Both the position numbers and the translations under genes were made by a program. A stretch of DNA of 45,206 bases, taken from positions 1-45,206 of the forward strand of contig PNKW01000019.1 of the NCBI GenBank assembly GCA_013822695.1. Reading direction: 5' to 3'. This DNA is from Erythrobacter sp. (lineage in GTDB: Bacteria; Pseudomonadota; Alphaproteobacteria; Sphingomonadales; Sphingomonadaceae). Position 1 is the first letter of the stretch, and each line of letters starts with the position of its first letter. Below the pieces are notes generated by a model. The model made no database searches. It saw only the letters and a program-made list of their open reading frames with translations, and was not told the origin of the DNA. This document shows, piece by piece, positions 31,383 through 40,142 of the stretch.

Positions 31383-31820
31383 ATGAGCGATTCCGATGCC
31401 GACCGTCTGCTTGCCGTCATCGGTCCGCTGCTCGACCGCCTGCTGCTGCAGGAACCCGAGGAAGGCGGCCGTCCGCTGCGCTACAATCCGGTCGATTACG
31501 CATTGCTGCACCGGATCGAGCAGCACCCGGGCTGCACCGGGTCGGACCTCGCGCGCTGGGTGGGCATCGCGCGCACAACGGTTCAGTCGGCCCTCGACCG
31601 ACTGGAAAAGCAGGGTCTGGTCGAAAAGCTGGTCGAGACGCCAAATGCCAAAGCGCGCCGGCTCCATCTCACCGACGTTGGCAGGCAGATGCGCGCGCGG
31701 ATCCGCAGCCATGACCTTGCCAACATGGCGGCCCTGCTCGCGCCGCTGAGCCGCGAAGAGCGCGACTACATGCTTGTCCGGCTCGAGCGGATCGTTGCCG
31801 CACTCGCCTCCGAGCGCTAG
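31383..31820 (+). CDS. MarR-family transcriptional regulator
   Basis: A 145-residue winged-helix regulator: helices YNPVDYALLHRIEQHPG, the recognition region GSDLARWVGIARTTVQSALDRLEKQGLVEK, the wing KARRLHLTDVGRQM, and C-terminal dimerisation helices. MarR proteins usually repress their own and a divergent gene and release on binding a small hydrophobic ligand. The ATG at 31383 fits the family N-terminus. Its stop shares CTAG with the convergent coq4-like gene. Confidence 0.9.
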   Translation: MSDSDADRLLAVIGPLLDRLLLQEPEEGGRPLRYNPVDYALLHRIEQHPGCTGSDLARWVGIARTTVQSALDRLEKQGLVEKLVETPNAKARRLHLTDVGRQMRARIRSHDLANMAALLAPLSREERDYMLVRLERIVAALASER

Positions 31821-32611
31821 GCCGCCTGCGCGCCGCCCAGTGTGAGCTGCTCGCGCGCCACGCCTTCGCCTTGCAGGATTGCAAGGCACTGGCGATAGAC
31901 TTCCGGCTTGCCGATGTTGAGCCGCTTGCGCGCCTCGCCGATGTCCTCGCGCATCAGCGCGGCGATGTCCTGATGCGCGATCTTGGCGGCGGCGAGGCCC
32001 AGCGCGCGGCCTTCCTTGATCGCGGCGAACAGCGGCGCCTTGGTGCCGCTTACCTTCTTGATCTGGCGCGCGCCGGCATAGGCGATAAACAGGATGCCCT
32101 TGTTGTGGTTCTGCTCATAGGAAAAGCCCAGCAGGCTCGCCTCGCCCAGCGCATCGCGGCCGTAGCCGGTGAGCACGTGGAACAGATCATGCGTGTCGCG
32201 CAGGCGGTCGAAATACCACTGGGTCTGGTCCTGCGGCAGGCTTTCGGGCGGCGCCCATTTGTGGCTTTCTGCCACCAGCCCCGCTGCCGAAAGCCCCTCG
32301 CGCTTCATGAAGGCGATGTAATGGGCCGCCACCGTTTCGGCTGCGCAATCGGCCCAGCGGGCGTGATCGTCGAGCATGGCGGGAATGTCGACGCCGCCGG
32401 ACATCATCCGCTGACCCTCGGGCGATCGGATGAAGGCGTGGGCCTGCGCGTGGCTCTTCCTGCCCTTGGTCGCCTCGATGATGTGGAACACCTGCTCGGT
32501 GTCCTCCTTGTCCTCGATCAGCTTGCCGAAATGGTGGAGCACCTTCAGCGGGCGGAAGCCCGAGGTCTTGCGGTCGGAGGCAACCAGGGGAAGATCGGTG
32601 ACAGCCATCAT
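31817..32611 (-). CDS. Coq4-family protein (first paralogue)
   Basis: A 264-residue protein carrying the Coq4 metal motif HDxxH-x11-E as HDLFHVLTGYGRDALGE (His141, Asp142, His145, Glu157). Eukaryotic Coq4 is needed for ubiquinone biosynthesis, where it has been implicated in modification of the ring C1 position and in organising the Coq complex. A quinone-related role is plausible here but unproven. Start at 32611 has AAGGA six bases upstream. A nitroreductase gene is divergent from it and a second paralogue follows 0.8 kb away. The promoter region carries a motif shared with that paralogue. Confidence 0.85.
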   Translation of the reverse strand: MMAVTDLPLVASDRKTSGFRPLKVLHHFGKLIEDKEDTEQVFHIIEATKGRKSHAQAHAFIRSPEGQRMMSGGVDIPAMLDDHARWADCAAETVAAHYIAFMKREGLSAAGLVAESHKWAPPESLPQDQTQWYFDRLRDTHDLFHVLTGYGRDALGEASLLGFSYEQNHNKGILFIAYAGARQIKKVSGTKAPLFAAIKEGRALGLAAAKIAHQDIAALMREDIGEARKRLNIGKPEVYRQCLAILQGEGVAREQLTLGGAQAA

Positions 32612-32655
32612 GTTACGTCCTTGGCGCGAGTCGCGAATTGGTTCGTGGTTCGCTA

Positions 32656-32680
32656 CTTACATGAGTGTCAGTTAATAGTC
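32656..32680. promoter_or_regulatory. shared coq4 promoter motif, copy 1
   Basis: CTTACA-TGAG-TGTCAG is an imperfect inverted repeat (32656-32671), followed by TTAATAGTC (32672-32680). The same elements occur upstream of the second coq4-like gene. It lies about 45 bases before coq4 copy 1 and just ahead of the divergent nitroreductase, so it could control both. It has the look of a TetR-type operator (inference). Confidence 0.5.
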
Positions 32681-32714
32681 CATGCCCCTCCCGATCGAGG
32701 ATCGACACAGTCCG

Positions 32715-33401
32715 ATGAATGATCACGACACACTGCCCTACGCGCTCGAATCCCTAACCGATGACGAGGCCATCGCCCGCGCCCGCGCGCTCGCCGCCAA
32801 GCTGCGCACGCGGCGCACCTGCCGCTGGTTCTCGGACGCGCCGGTGCCGCGCGAGGTGATCGAGGCTGCCATCGATGCGGCGGGCAGCGCGCCCTCGGGG
32901 GCAAACCACCAGCCTTGGCACTTTGCCGTGGTGTCCTCGCCCGAAACCAAGCGTGCCATCCGCGAGGCTGCCGAGGCCGAGGAGCGGCGCTTCTATGGCG
33001 CGGACGGGGGTGAACCCAAGGCGGGCGACGAATGGCTCGCGGCGCTCGGGCCCCTTGGCACCGATGCCGACAAGCCGTTCCTCGAGAACGCGCCGTGGCT
33101 GATCGTGGTCTTCGCCCAGAGGAAGGGCGGGATCGAAGAGGATGGGGCGACGCAGAACTACTACGTCAACGAAAGCGTCGGTATCGCCTGCGGAATGCTG
33201 ATCGCGGCGCTGCACGAAGCCGGGGTGGCAACGCTGACCCACACGCCCTCGCCGATGGGGTTCCTGCGCCGTGTGTGCGGTCGGCCCGAGTCGGAAAAGC
33301 CGGTGATGATCGTGGTCGCCGGCAGGCCCGCCGCCGATGCGACCGTGCCTGCCCATGCGCTGCGCAAGAAGCCGCTGACCCAGATCACCAGCTGGCTTTA
33401 G
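32715..33401 (+). CDS. nitroreductase-family FMN oxidoreductase
   Basis: A 228-residue FMN-dependent reductase. The FMN-binding start [13 protein letters not shown] and [15 protein letters not shown] match the iodotyrosine-deiodinase-like branch of the nitroreductase family, as do [10 protein letters not shown] and [20 protein letters not shown]. The natural substrate is unknown; quinones, nitroaromatics or halogenated phenols are typical for the family. ATG 32715 was preferred to 32682 because a GAGG stretch lies upstream and the length fits better. It is sandwiched between two coq4-like genes transcribed the other way. Confidence 0.88.
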   Translation: MNDHDTLPYALESLTDDEAIARARALAAKLRTRRTCRWFSDAPVPREVIEAAIDAAGSAPSGANHQPWHFAVVSSPETKRAIREAAEAEERRFYGADGGEPKAGDEWLAALGPLGTDADKPFLENAPWLIVVFAQRKGGIEEDGATQNYYVNESVGIACGMLIAALHEAGVATLTHTPSPMGFLRRVCGRPESEKPVMIVVAGRPAADATVPAHALRKKPLTQITSWL

Positions 33402-33419
33402 AGCCTTTCCTGGCGCGGA

Positions 33420-34262
33420 TCAGGCCGCGAGCAGCTCCGGCTCGGCCGGCGCGCGGCTGGCGAGGAGGTTGTAGGGATCAATGCCCTCGGCCTTCCAGAC
33501 GCGGTGACATTCGCGGTAGTTGACCGGTGAAGGGATGCGCAAGGCCGCGCGCACATCCTCGAGCGGACGTTCGAGCAGCTCGCGGATCGGCTGCGCAATC
33601 AGCGGCGGCGCGCCCTTGCCGATCCGGTGCGCCTCGCGCACGGCGCCGAATACGGGAGCCTTGGTGCCCTTCGCCATCTTCTTGATGTTCGCGGCACCCG
33701 CGTAGCCGATCAGAAGGTGTCCCTGGCTCGGGTTCTGGCCATGGGTGAACAGCAGCACCGAAGCCTCGCCCAGCGCGTCACGGCCATAGCCGGTGAGCAC
33801 GTGGAACAGGTCATGCGTATCGCGCGAACGGTTGAGATACCATTCGACCAGATCGGGAAAGCGCGGACGGCCGCTGCGCTCTGCCTCGGCGACGAGGCCC
33901 GCCGCGGTCAGCCCCTCGGCTTCCATGAAGTCGCAATAGGCATGCGCGAGGCTGCCCTTGGGGGTGCGGCGCAGTTCGGCGTGATCGTCGAGGATCTCCG
34001 GCAGGCGCGGCTCGGTCTGGCGCAGTGTCTCGCCCTGTTCGGACAGTGCCAGACCGGCGATGCGCGGCAGGAAATCCTTCGACGGGAGCGATTCGAAGAT
34101 CCGGAACACCGCAGCGGTATCTTCCTTGTCCTTCATCAGCATCCGGAAGTTGCGCACCGCACGCATGGGCCGATACTTCGCCTGCGGACGATCGGGGTGC
34201 AGCAGCACGGTGCCGTCGGCGGCGAACATCTGCATGTATTCTTCGCGGGTCTTGCTGGTCAT
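33420..34262 (-). CDS. Coq4-family protein (second paralogue)
   Basis: A 280-residue paralogue of the protein at 31.8-32.6 kb, with the identical HDLFHVLTGYGRDALGE metal motif (His150, Asp151, His154, Glu166) and a common core (KDKEDTAAVFRI against EDKEDTEQVFHI; ILDDHA against MLDDHA). The tails differ: this one has a longer N-terminus and other C-terminal residues. The two are probably duplicates that diverged rather than recent copies. Start at 34262 has a GGAAGGA site. The 3' end converges on the nitroreductase with an 18-base gap. Confidence 0.85.
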   Translation of the reverse strand: MTSKTREEYMQMFAADGTVLLHPDRPQAKYRPMRAVRNFRMLMKDKEDTAAVFRIFESLPSKDFLPRIAGLALSEQGETLRQTEPRLPEILDDHAELRRTPKGSLAHAYCDFMEAEGLTAAGLVAEAERSGRPRFPDLVEWYLNRSRDTHDLFHVLTGYGRDALGEASVLLFTHGQNPSQGHLLIGYAGAANIKKMAKGTKAPVFGAVREAHRIGKGAPPLIAQPIRELLERPLEDVRAALRIPSPVNYRECHRVWKAEGIDPYNLLASRAPAEPELLAA

Positions 34263-34303
34263 AGCGGTGCCATCCTTCCGACACGCAAGCTAGCGCAGGC
34301 TTG

Positions 34304-34324
34304 CTTACACGAATGTTAATAGTC
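34304..34324. promoter_or_regulatory. shared coq4 promoter motif, copy 2
   Basis: CTTACA-CGAA-TGTTAATAGTC lies 42 bases before the start of the second coq4-like gene. Relative to copy 1 it has two transitions in the CTTACAYGARTGT half, and the same TTAATAGTC follows without the three extra bases. Its conservation outside coding sequence argues for a common regulator. Confidence 0.5.
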
Positions 34325-34378
34325 GATTAGGTTCGCAAATTGAAACCCATTTCACGATGAACCGTGCAAATCGCCCGA

Positions 34379-35263
34379 TCAACCCTCGCGCCAATCTTCC
34401 CGCGGCACGCCGAGCAGCGTGAGCACGGCGGTGAGATCCTCCGAATCCACCCGGCCATTGGCCGCCGCACGCGCCTTGGGCTTGGCGCGATAGGCAAAGC
34501 CGTAGGTCGCCGCCTCGATCATCGGAATGTCGTTGGCGCCATCCCCCGTGGCGAGGCTGTGCGCCCCCTCCCCCAGCGTGGCCAGCTCCTCGCGCAGCAC
34601 CGCCGCCTTGACCGCGGAATCGGTGATCGGGCCGACGAGCCCGCCGGTGAGCTTGCCGCCCTCGACCGCCAGACGGTTGCCGACCACCCGGTGAAAGCCG
34701 AGCATCTCGGCGACCGGATCAGCAAAGTGGTGGAAGCCGCCCGTCACCAGCACCGTCCGCGTGCCCAGCGCGGCGAGCGTCGCCACCAGCGTCTTCGCGC
34801 CCGGCGTGGCAGTGATGCGTTCGGCCAGACAGGCGGCAATCGCGCCCTCGTCCAGCCCCGCCAGCAGCGCCACACGTTCGCGCAGGGCAGCCTCGAAATC
34901 GAGCTCGCCCTGCATCGCCCGCTCGGTGATCTCGGCAATGCGCTCCTTGATCCCGGCATAGTCGGCCAGCTCGTCGATGCATTCCTGCCCGATCATCGTC
35001 GAATCCATGTCCGAGACGAACAGGCGCGGGACTTCGATTGCCCCGCGCGCGACCAGCACGGCGGTGGCTTCGAACGTGCCGTCAATCGCCGCCAGCACCG
35101 CACCCTCGCCGCTGCCGTCCATGTGCAGTTCGAGCACGCCAGCATCGCCCTCCGGTAACGCCGCCGCCGTAACCTGCACCCCCGCCTCGCCCAGCGCGGT
35201 GACCAGCGCATCGAGACGCGTTTCACTTGTCTCAGTCTCTGCTATCAGCCGCGCAATGAGCAT
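34379..35263 (-). CDS. serB: phosphoserine phosphatase
   Basis: A 294-residue HAD-family enzyme performing the last step of serine synthesis. HAD motif I is FVSDMDSTMIGQE (Asp85 nucleophile, Asp87 acid/base), motif II is VLVTGGFHHF, and motif III is SLATGDGANDIPMI. An N-terminal ACT-like region (1-78) precedes it. The ATG at 35263 has an AGGAG site 8 bases upstream. Its first bases overlap the divergent miaA start by eight bases, so the promoter must lie inside miaA. Confidence 0.96.
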   Translation of the reverse strand: MLIARLIAETETSETRLDALVTALGEAGVQVTAAALPEGDAGVLELHMDGSGEGAVLAAIDGTFEATAVLVARGAIEVPRLFVSDMDSTMIGQECIDELADYAGIKERIAEITERAMQGELDFEAALRERVALLAGLDEGAIAACLAERITATPGAKTLVATLAALGTRTVLVTGGFHHFADPVAEMLGFHRVVGNRLAVEGGKLTGGLVGPITDSAVKAAVLREELATLGEGAHSLATGDGANDIPMIEAATYGFAYRAKPKARAAANGRVDSEDLTAVLTLLGVPREDWREG

Positions 35264-36212
35264 ACCTGTCACTCCTGAAAATCCGCTCGCGCTCATTGCA
35301 GGGCCGACCGCCAGCGGCAAGAGCGCGGTTGCGCTCGCCCTCGCCCACCGGCTTGCCAAGGATGGCCGCCAAGCGGTGATCATCAATGCCGACTCTGCCC
35401 AAGTCTATGCCGATCTGCAGATCCTCTCGGCGCGCCCCTCCGAAGTAGAGATGGAGGGGATCGAGCACCGGCTGTTCGGCGCATGGGACGGCGCGGATGC
35501 CTGCTCGGCCGCCAAATGGGCCGCGCGCGCCAAGGCGGAGATCGCCGATTGCCACGCGAATGATGCTGTGCCGATCCTTGTCGGCGGCACGGGGCTTTAT
35601 CTCAAGGTGCTGCTCGAAGGCATTGCCCCCATTCCCGAGATCGACCCCGCAGTGCGCGCCGCGGTGCGGGCGATGGATGCAGCCGACGCTTACAAGCTGC
35701 TTGCACTCGAGGACCCCGAACGCGCGGCCATGCTCGACCCCGGTGATAGTCAGCGCATCGCCCGCGCGCTCGAGGTCAAGCGCGCGACCGGGGTGACGCT
35801 CGGCGACTGGCAGCTCGCCAAGGCCGGCGGGATCGCCGAGGAGGTGACGCTCCACCCCCTGATCGTCGAGCCAGAGCGCCAGTGGGTCTACGACCGCTGC
35901 GACGCGCGTTTCGTGGCGATGCTCGACAATGGCGCGATCGCCGAGGTTGAGGCGTTGCTGGCCCGCGAGCTCGATCCCGAGCTGCCGGTGATGCGCGCGA
36001 TCGGCGTGCCCCAGATCGCAGCGTGGCTGGCGGGCGAGATTGAGGCCGACGCGGTGGTCGCGAGCGGGGCCCAAGCGACCCGCAACTACGCCAAGCGCCA
36101 GTTCACGTGGTTCCGGCGACAACCCCCGCCCGAATGGCCACGGGTCCACCCAAATCAAGAGTCCGAAAATATCGACATTGACATCGTTTTTGCATCATTA
36201 TTGCGCAAATAG
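35256..36212 (+). CDS. miaA: tRNA dimethylallyltransferase
   Basis: A 318-residue MiaA, which adds an isopentenyl group to A37 of tRNAs reading UNN codons. The P-loop is AGPTASGKS (15-23); DSAQVYADL, LVGGTGLYLKVLLEGI and the C-terminal YAKRQFTWFRRQP are family hallmarks. The start overlaps serB head to head, and a possible -10 (TATCAG, 35243-35248) lies so close that the mRNA might be leaderless. The last dozen codons switch to A/T-rich, locally rare codons and encode IDIDIVFASLL just before the ilvB regulatory region. Confidence 0.96.
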   Translation: MSIPVTPENPLALIAGPTASGKSAVALALAHRLAKDGRQAVIINADSAQVYADLQILSARPSEVEMEGIEHRLFGAWDGADACSAAKWAARAKAEIADCHANDAVPILVGGTGLYLKVLLEGIAPIPEIDPAVRAAVRAMDAADAYKLLALEDPERAAMLDPGDSQRIARALEVKRATGVTLGDWQLAKAGGIAEEVTLHPLIVEPERQWVYDRCDARFVAMLDNGAIAEVEALLARELDPELPVMRAIGVPQIAAWLAGEIEADAVVASGAQATRNYAKRQFTWFRRQPPPEWPRVHPNQESENIDIDIVFASLLRK

Positions 36213-36214
36213 GG

Positions 36215-36244
36215 CTTGACCTATCAGATTATAACCTTTAGCGG
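36215..36244 (+). promoter_or_regulatory. possible ilvB promoter
   Basis: CTTGACC (36215-36221) right after the miaA stop resembles an alphaproteobacterial -35 element. At 17 bases downstream TAGCGG is a poor -10. It lies in an A/T-rich stretch ahead of the hairpin at 36.26 kb. Tentative. Confidence 0.3.
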
Positions 36245-36254
36245 CGGGGTCACT

Positions 36255-36294
36255 CGGCCCGATGCGCATCCCCCTGCGTCGGGCCGGTTTTCTT
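36255..36294 (+). terminator. terminator-like hairpin upstream of ilvB (possible attenuator)
   Basis: CGGCCCGA (36255-36262) pairs with TCGGGCCG (36279-36286). The stem continues inward with CGCA/TGCG after a two-base bulge, giving 12 pairs and a six-base loop, followed by GTTTTCTT. It ends 31 bases before the GTG start of ilvB. It could simply end miaA transcription, but then ilvB would need a promoter in the remaining gap. Attenuation of the ilv operon is the alternative. Confidence 0.75.
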
Positions 36295-36324
36295 ATTGAA
36301 GCACGCTAAAAGATGGAGTTCCCC

Positions 36325-38115
36325 GTGACCGGTCAGCCGGCATCTGCCCCCTCGGACAATACCCCCGCTATGAGCGGCGCGGCGATCCTCGTGCAGTGCC
36401 TGATCGAACAGGGCGTCGAGTTCGTGTTCGGCTATCCCGGCGGCGCAGTACTGCCGATCTATGACGAATTGTTCGGCGATGAACGCATCCGCCACATTCT
36501 CGTCCGCCATGAAGCCGGTGCGGCTCACGCGGCAGAAGGATACGCGCGCGCCACCGGCAAGCCGGGCGTGGTTCTCGTCACCTCAGGTCCCGGCGCGACC
36601 AACGCGGTGACGGGCATTGCCGATGCGTGGATGGATTCAATCCCGATGGTGGTCATCACCGGGCAGGTTCCGACTGCACTGATCGGCACCGACGCGTTCC
36701 AGGAAGCCGATACCGTCGGCATCACCCGCCACTGCACCAAGCACAATTACCTCGTGAAAGACCCGGCCGATCTTGCCGCGACGATCAAGGAAGCCTTCCT
36801 GATTGCCACCACTGGCCGCCCCGGACCGGTGGTGATCGACATCCCAAAGAACGTCCAGATCGCCATCCCATCGGAACGGCGCGCTCTGACCCGTGCGGGC
36901 GCGCACCGCTATGCGCCCCAGACCGTCGCCCCGGCCGAGCACATCATCGAAGCGGTCGAGATGATCGCGAATGGCGAACGTCCGATCTTCTACACCGGCG
37001 GCGGCGTGATCAATTCCGGCCCCGAGGCGAGCGCATTGCTACGCAAGTTCCAGGACCTCACCGGAGCGCCCGTCACTTCGACCCTGATGGGCCTTGGTGC
37101 CTTCCCTTCCGCCCATCCCGACTGGCTCGGGATGCTGGGGATGCACGGCACCTACGAAGCCAACATGGCGATGAACCAGTGCGACGTGATGGTCTGCATT
37201 GGCGCGCGTTTCGATGACCGGGTGACCGGGCGGCTCGACGCGTTCTCGCCGAACTCCAAGAAGATCCACATCGATATCGACCGCTCCTCGATCAACAAGG
37301 TGGTGCCGGTCGATCTCGGCATCCTCGGCGATTGCGGAACGGTGCTGGCGCAGATGATCGATGCGTGGGGAACGCGGCAGGCGAAAAACCTCGGCGAGTG
37401 GAAGGCGCGGATCGCCGGATGGCGCGCGCGCGAATGTCTTGCTTACCCCGAGCGGAGCACCAGGAACCCCGGCATGATCATGCCGCAGAAGGCGGTCGAG
37501 CGGCTCCACGCCCTCACCCATAAGCGCAATCCGATCATCACCACCGAAGTCGGCCAGCACCAGATGTGGGCGGCGCAATATTTCGGGTTCGAGGATCCCA
37601 ACAAGTGGCTCACCAGCGGCGGCCTCGGCACGATGGGCTATGGCCTGCCCGCCGCGATCGGCGCGCAATTGGGCCACCCCGATGCGCTGGTGATCGACAT
37701 CGCGGGTGAGGCGTCGATCCAGATGAACATCCAGGAACTCGGCACCGCCAGCCAGTATCGCCTGCCGGTCAAGATCTTCATCCTCAACAACGAATACATG
37801 GGCATGGTCCGCCAGTGGCAGGAACTGACCTATGAGAGCCGCTATTCGAACTCCTATTCGGACAGCCTCCCCGATTTCGTGAAGCTGGCCGAGGCCTATG
37901 GCTGGAAGGGCATCCGCATCACCGAGGAGCGCGATCTGGACGATGGCATCATGCGGATGCTCGACCACAACGGCCCGGTGATCGTCGATTGCCTGGTCGC
38001 GCAGGACGCCAACTGCCTGCCGATGATCCCGTCAGGCGCGGCGCATACCGAAATGCTGCTCTACGGCGACAAGGTCGACGGCACGATGGACGACGAAGCC
38101 AAGGCGCTGGTCTAA
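36325..38115 (+). CDS. ilvB: acetolactate synthase, large subunit
   Basis: A protein of about 596 residues, ThDP- and FAD-dependent, condensing pyruvate with pyruvate or 2-oxobutyrate in valine, leucine and isoleucine synthesis. The catalytic Glu is in [16 protein letters not shown], and [13 protein letters not shown] and [17 protein letters not shown] are typical. The ThDP-metal motif reads AGEAS where GD is usual. GTG 36325 is taken as start because GGAG sits six bases upstream; ATG 36313 is also in frame but has no ribosome-binding site. The regulatory subunit follows 10 bases later. Confidence 0.95.
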   Translation: MTGQPASAPSDNTPAMSGAAILVQCLIEQGVEFVFGYPGGAVLPIYDELFGDERIRHILVRHEAGAAHAAEGYARATGKPGVVLVTSGPGATNAVTGIADAWMDSIPMVVITGQVPTALIGTDAFQEADTVGITRHCTKHNYLVKDPADLAATIKEAFLIATTGRPGPVVIDIPKNVQIAIPSERRALTRAGAHRYAPQTVAPAEHIIEAVEMIANGERPIFYTGGGVINSGPEASALLRKFQDLTGAPVTSTLMGLGAFPSAHPDWLGMLGMHGTYEANMAMNQCDVMVCIGARFDDRVTGRLDAFSPNSKKIHIDIDRSSINKVVPVDLGILGDCGTVLAQMIDAWGTRQAKNLGEWKARIAGWRARECLAYPERSTRNPGMIMPQKAVERLHALTHKRNPIITTEVGQHQMWAAQYFGFEDPNKWLTSGGLGTMGYGLPAAIGAQLGHPDALVIDIAGEASIQMNIQELGTASQYRLPVKIFILNNEYMGMVRQWQELTYESRYSNSYSDSLPDFVKLAEAYGWKGIRITEERDLDDGIMRMLDHNGPVIVDCLVAQDANCLPMIPSGAAHTEMLLYGDKVDGTMDDEAKALV

Positions 38116-38125
38116 GGACACCCCC

Positions 38126-38647
38126 ATGCCCATGAAGATTGCCGAAGCCGCGTCCGAGCGCCACGTGCTCGCCGTCACCGTCGATAACGAACCCGGGATC
38201 CTCGCCAAGATCACCGGGCTGTTCACCGCGCGCGGCTACAACATCGACAGCCTGACCGTGGCCGACATCACCGAGGATCACGCGGTCAGCCGCATCACCA
38301 TCGTCACCAACGGCCCGCCTTCGGTGATCGACCAGATCGAGGCGCAGCTCGAACGGCTGGTGCCGGTGCACAAGGTCACCGACCTCACCACCGCCGGGCC
38401 GCATGTGGAGCGCGAGCTGGCGCTGATCAAGGTCACCGGCACCGGCGACAAGCGGGTGGAGGCGCTGCGCCTCGCCGACATTTTCCGCGCGCGGCCGGTG
38501 GACACCACCATCGAAAGCTTCATCTTCGAAATCACCGGCCCGCCCGACAAGGTCGACAGCTTCATCGCCCTGATGCGCGAACTGGGGCTGGTCGAGGTGG
38601 GCCGCACCGGGATCGTGGGCATGATGCGCGGGGCGCAGGGGGCCTGA
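38126..38647 (+). CDS. ilvH: acetolactate synthase, small regulatory subunit
   Basis: A 173-residue subunit with the N-terminal ACT domain (HVLAVTVDNEPGILAKITGLFTARG, from about residue 13), which binds valine for feedback inhibition. The C-terminal domain, ALIKVTGTGDKRVEALRLADIF onward, activates the large subunit. Its position directly after ilvB is the standard arrangement. Also called ilvN in some genomes. Confidence 0.96.
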   Translation: MPMKIAEAASERHVLAVTVDNEPGILAKITGLFTARGYNIDSLTVADITEDHAVSRITIVTNGPPSVIDQIEAQLERLVPVHKVTDLTTAGPHVERELALIKVTGTGDKRVEALRLADIFRARPVDTTIESFIFEITGPPDKVDSFIALMRELGLVEVGRTGIVGMMRGAQGA

Positions 38648-38650
38648 GAC

Positions 38651-39079
38651 ATGGCAGCTCGCCTCGTAATCCTCGCGCTCACTGCGCTGGCGTTGCCGCA
38701 GGCTGCACTCGCCGAAGGGCCGACGCCCGAAGCGCAAGCGGAGCTTGATGCCTGTGTCGAGAAGGCCGGAATGGTCGATCTCGCGGTCAAGGATTGCTAT
38801 GTCGAGCTCGCCAATACCGAGGATGCCCGGCTCAATGCCAACTGGACACGGGTGTTGAAGGCCGTGGGCGGCAAAAGCTCCGAGGTGGGAACTGCATTAC
38901 TCACCGAACAGCGCGCTTGGATCGCCTACAAGGAAGCGGCCTGTAAGCACCACCTTTATGCGGGCGGCACCTTGAACCGGATTTCGGGCCAGATCTGCTA
39001 CGTCGAACTAATCACCCGCCGGGCCGATGAACTCGCGGAACTCGCCGACTTTTATCAAGAAACCTATTCGCCAGAGTAA
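38651..39079 (+). CDS. exported LprI-like (DUF1311) protein
   Basis: A 142-residue protein with a signal peptide (cleavage near ALAE, residue 21) and four cysteines (35, 49, 98, 116) in the LprI/DUF1311 arrangement; LTEQRAWIAYKEAAC is the core motif. Mycobacterial LprI inhibits lysozyme; many homologues have no known role. It is oddly placed inside the ilv operon, 3 bases after ilvH and 9 bases before ilvC, so it must be co-expressed with branched-chain amino-acid synthesis. Confidence 0.8.
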   Translation: MAARLVILALTALALPQAALAEGPTPEAQAELDACVEKAGMVDLAVKDCYVELANTEDARLNANWTRVLKAVGGKSSEVGTALLTEQRAWIAYKEAACKHHLYAGGTLNRISGQICYVELITRRADELAELADFYQETYSPE

Positions 39080-40108
<1,029 letters not shown>

Positions 40109-40142
40109 CGCCACAGCCGGGCCGATGTTCGAAGGCCCGAGA

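Noticed and set aside
32168..32186. CACGTGGAACA inside the first coq4 gene (and again near 33800), resembling half of a parS site
   Set aside because: Only one arm matches, and it is the coding sequence for the conserved LFHVLT motif in both paralogues.
36262..36309. Short frame MRIPLRRAGFLIEAR as a classical ilv leader peptide
   Set aside because: It starts inside the hairpin and takes its Leu/Ile codons from the T-run, so it cannot work as a classical upstream sensor; no ribosome-binding site.
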